NCBI RefSeq assembly: GCF_018361265.1
Contig: NZ_JAFLNH010000004.1
Location: forward strand, 670,673-734,672
Origin: Mycobacterium sp. SM1
Lineage (GTDB): Bacteria > Actinomycetota > Actinomycetes > Mycobacteriales > Mycobacteriaceae
Direction: 5' to 3'
DNA length: 64,000 bases
Shown one piece after another: positions 61,008 to 64,000 of the stretch. The notes beneath the pieces were generated by a model. The model had not been told where the DNA came from, searched no databases, and saw only the letters and a list, made by a program, of their open reading frames with translations. Numbering within the stretch: position 1 is the first letter of the stretch; each line of letters opens with the position of its first letter. The position numbers and the translations under genes were made by a program.

Positions 61008-63700
61008 GACCGCCCCTCCCTTTCCGTGAGCGCGGTGACCGCGCCGGCCCGCCTCGTCGATCGCGGCGCCCAGCCACATGCGCGGAACCGTCACGGGCTC
61101 GTCGAGCCGTGCCGTCACCACCGCGAGCAGCAGCGACCCCAGCTCGCCAGCGTGCAGCACCGTCCAGCCGTCCTCATCGACGTCGGCCACCCACGCGCGG
61201 TCGTCGAGCAGCTCAAGAAGCTGCCGGCGGATCTCCTCCCCGGCCTGCTGGTGCGCGATACGCACCGTCGCCAGGTCATCGAACTTGCCTAGAAGCTCAG
61301 GCGCGCCTATTGCCCGGACCAGAGCCTCAAACCCGGACCGGCGCGGGGCGATGTACGACTCGTCTAACGGGTTGTGCAAAAAGCCCGCGCGTAGTCGTCG
61401 CTGAGGGTTTGGGTCAGCTCCTGCCGCAGCGCTGCATGCCCGCGCGCCGCGAGCGCCTCCCGCAACGCCGTCTTCAGGCTCGCGGCGTGGCCCCGGACTT
61501 CGGCGATGTGATCTGTCGACCAGCCCCGCCGCCGCTTGAGCCACGCGTCGGCCCGCGCCACCACCTGGGCATGCGGCGCAGCACCAACGCGCACGGCGAG
61601 CATCACGCCCCTCGTCACGGCCGTCAGCGGCACGGCGGGCAACGCCACCGCGCCGGTGTCGTCGTCGACGGCCACCACGTGCGGCCGGGGCCCGAGTTGC
61701 GGATCGAAAAACACGGCGTGCCCCGACGCCATCTGCACCTCAACCGCCCGTATGTCATCCTCGGTGGGGGTGCCGGCGGGGCGTGGGTCCGTCGCACCGC
61801 CTGCGTTGCGTTGAGCCCATGCAGCCAGTCGGGTGGCCGGTCCCTGGCCTGCGGCCCGTCGTCGTGCAGCGCCAGCCCGGGCTGGGCTCCAGCCGCAGCA
61901 ACCACAGGTCCTCGGGCGCAGCGGTGGAGCGTCGGCGGGAACGACGAGCCGCACCTCGGGCGCGACCGGCGCCGTCAGCAGCCAGCCCACTTCGCGCAGG
62001 ACCGCTTCGGGCGCTTTGAACGCCGAGTAGAAAGCCATTGCCGGATGGCCGACGAGAACCGCCGCCCGATGCCTAACCGGCGCCGTTCGTAGCTCTGCGG
62101 GGCAGGCGATGTCCACACAGTCGAGGCCTTCGCTGACCAACCAGCCGCGTACCGGCTCGAGCCACTGCAGGCGCGGCACGACCAGGATCGCCTCGGGACG
62201 GCCGTCGGCGGTTGCACCGTACTCGCACAACATCTCTGCGACCTGCGCGCGGCGACCGGTGACGACGAGGCCTTAAGCAACACCAACGCTTCGTGCAGCG
62301 GCCGCAACGGCTCACATAGCGTGTGGTCCGGGGCCCGGCCAAGAACTGCTCCGCCCTGCCGAGCAAGTCTGTGAGACCGGGCGAGGGTCAGTCGGCGGCA
62401 ACGGCGTCGCCGTGAGCACGCGCCGGGCCGTGAAGACCGCCGTCAAAACGTTGGCCGCGATCGATGACGTCTCGACGAACGTCGCAGCGCGCCAGCGGCG
62501 GCCGTAACCCGCTCCAGTTCCCGCCACTGGACGCGCGCAACGCTGATCGACGGCTGTTGCGCGGTTCGCCACGTCGTGAACCACTCCGCCAGCGTGCTCA
62601 CCACAAGTCCTCGTCAACGGCGGCTGTCGCCGGCTCCGTCAGGCACAGCACTCCCAGGCCGCCGTCGGCTGCAGCAGCGGGCGCAGTGCGGCGGGCAGCG
62701 CAGCGGGCGCTGCCCCATCCAGATGCCTTCAGCAGCGCAGCAGCGTCGGCCGCAGCGGGCGAGCGCCGCGAGAACAGCACGAGCATCGGCACGTCTGGCC
62801 AGTTACGTCGCGAGCTGGCGAGCCACCCAGCCGTGCCTGTGATGATGACCAGGCGCGGGCGCAGCGTCGCTACCCACGGCACGTCCTCACGGTCGGGAAT
62901 GGCACCCATCAGCAGGACCAGGTATCGGTACCAGTCGTGCAGGTCCGTCCCCAGCGAACAGCCGACCCTGAAGGTGCAGCGAGGTACTCGCCGCGGACAG
63001 CAGGTCGACGTCTGCGCGGAACGTGCCTGGTCTGCCGCGACAACGACAGGGTGGGCAGCGGCGCGGCCGACAGCCGTTGCCGCCGACGCCCTCCGCGCAA
63101 CCAAGCGCTTCTGCGAGCTCCTGCCCGACGTCATCGAGTAGTCGCGTGTCCGGCCGCTGGGGAACCCCGTAGGCAGCCGATGAACGCTGTCGCGGTTTCC
63201 GCGCAGCCGGATCCCCCAAACATCAGCTCGTTGTCGCTCACCGCGACCAACTGCGAGTCCGTGAGCCGCCTGAGACCCATCCGGCAACACGCACGCCGGG
63301 CGCGAGCTTCGCATGCTCGCAGTCACGGCACTCGACGGGCGCGAGCGCGGAGCCGAGCGTGGCCGCCACGCCAGCGAGACGCAACGTCGGGATCGTGACG
63401 ACCACCCGCAGGTTCCGGCCGGCGCCCGGGCCGACGATGGTCAGCTGCTCAGCCAGCCGACAAAGGTGACGCAGGCCAGCCGGAAGCGAACCCACCGGCC
63501 GCTCGGCCGTCTGCTGTAGCACCTGCATCACCTCGTGACGGACCGTCCCTGTTCGCACTCGTTCTACCAGCACGGTAGGGGCCGCCGCCGACGTTTCCGG
63601 TGAACTCGGTGGCAGGGTGGCGTCGTGTTTCCGGTGCAAATGAGCGGCGGCGGGTTCCGTTTTAGTTTTAGGCGACTGCTCCGACAGAATCGGGGTTCTG
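61004..63700 (-). pseudogene. DrmE-like DISARM gene, frameshifted (tentative)
   Basis: A run of coding-like pieces in changing minus frames, about 2.7 kb, ending with TGA at 61004-61006, which overlaps the drmA ATG. Recognisable segments in order: LPAGLRHLCRLAEQLTIVGP, DLHDWYRYLVLLMGAIPDRE, LRPRLVIITGTAGWLASSRR, LRPLHEALVLLKASSSPVA, ILVVPRLQWLEPVRGWLVSE, FYSAFKAPEAVLREVGWLLT, FLHNPLDESYIAPRRSGFEA and TALTEREGRS at the end. Its place before drmA-drmB and its size fit DrmE of class-2 DISARM, and the alternating strands suggest a degenerate helicase-like fold. The identification is from gene order and memory. The 5' end is not fixed and could lie beyond 63.7 kb. Confidence 0.45.
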
Positions 63701-64000
63701 CGGTTGCCTCGGGGTGCGTTGTTTCCGTAGCTGGGTGGCGGTTCGAGGAACTGGCGGCGAAGATATTGAGGGAGCCGCAGCCCGATCGGCGTCATGGTGA
63801 TCCTCGCCAGCCCTGGGCGGCTCGGTCGAGAACGGCTCAACCAGCTGGCCAGCACCGACAGCCCGCTGCGCACGCCCCTCACCGTTCGTGCCGCCGGGGC
63901 CTGGTAGGCGCGCCAGGGGCTGGGCATCGCTCAACCGCTGTGGACCCTCATCTGGCTCCACACCGGCGGGAGGCTTCTCGCTCTGCCGGGCTGAGCCCTT
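63701..64000. other. Right edge of the window, unresolved
   Basis: Frames remain open on the minus strand (one from about 63927 reading MPSPWRAYQAPA, another with an in-frame ATG near 63796), but I cannot tell whether they belong to the drmE-like gene or to an upstream gene. Codon usage remains GC-rich. No repeat, tRNA or transposon end was recognised here. Confidence 0.3.

Noticed and set aside
1..64000. CRISPR arrays, tRNA or rRNA genes
   Set aside because: No regularly spaced repeat array or cloverleaf-like sequence with conserved T-loop wording was recognised by eye; a covariance search would settle it.

Overview
The window comes from a Mycobacterium chromosome, most likely a slow grower outside the M. 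tuberculosis complex. The evidence is a fused cobIJ, rbpA, a two-module pks12, lppI, pncA and a four-gene sugar ABC operon, in an order close to that of H37Rv genes Rv2066 down to Rv2038c. Several H37Rv neighbours are absent: the rpmB2/rpmG1/rpsN2/rpsR2 block, fxsA, lipT and Rv2042c. lnt and ppm1 are separate overlapping genes rather than one fusion.

Layout. 1-6.9 kb: cobalamin genes, cobIJ-cobH-cobG on the minus strand and cobN divergent. 7-12.2 kb: a dienelactone-hydrolase-like gene, an internally deleted amidohydrolase pseudogene, the lnt-ppm1 pair for lipoprotein acylation and polyprenyl-phosphate mannose synthesis, and rbpA. 12.9-28.1 kb: the 4174-residue mycoketide synthase pks12, followed 20 bp later by an SDR/phosphohistidine-domain protein. 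28.1-34.9 kb: lppI, a DUF2784 membrane protein, an IdeR-like box ahead of two small genes and pncA, then a complete sugar ABC importer. 35.2-36.5 kb: a tandem pair of unrecognised paralogues with similar upstream sequences.

From 36.5 kb to the end the window is an accessory region. It holds an IS607-family element (serine recombinase plus TnpB), a histone-deacetylase-like gene, a VapBC pair, an IS3-family element with a one-base insertion, and a Tn7/Tn5053-like transposition module (tnsA-tnsB-tnsC-tniQ). tnsA, tnsB and tniQ carry frameshifts. tnsB is also split between its second catalytic Asp and the catalytic Glu by a 3.55-kb serine-recombinase element that leaves a clean in-frame CAAG junction.

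Beyond tniQ lies probable cargo or island DNA: a tight three-gene minus-strand operon of unknown function whose middle protein has an Rx4H (HEPN-like) motif, a divergent 421-residue protein with C-terminal membrane helices, and then a minus-strand block read as drmE-like, drmA and drmB of a class-2-type DISARM anti-phage system. drmB is intact. drmA keeps all the recognisable helicase motifs but is broken by many frameshifts, and the drmE-like gene is also broken. drmC and a methylase gene are not seen downstream.

Long genes in the first 36 kb, including the 12.5-kb pks12, are free of frameshifts, so the indels concentrated after 42 kb look like genuine decay of acquired DNA rather than general sequence error. 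The amidohydrolase pseudogene shows that deletion decay also occurs in the core region. No tRNA, rRNA or CRISPR array was recognised.
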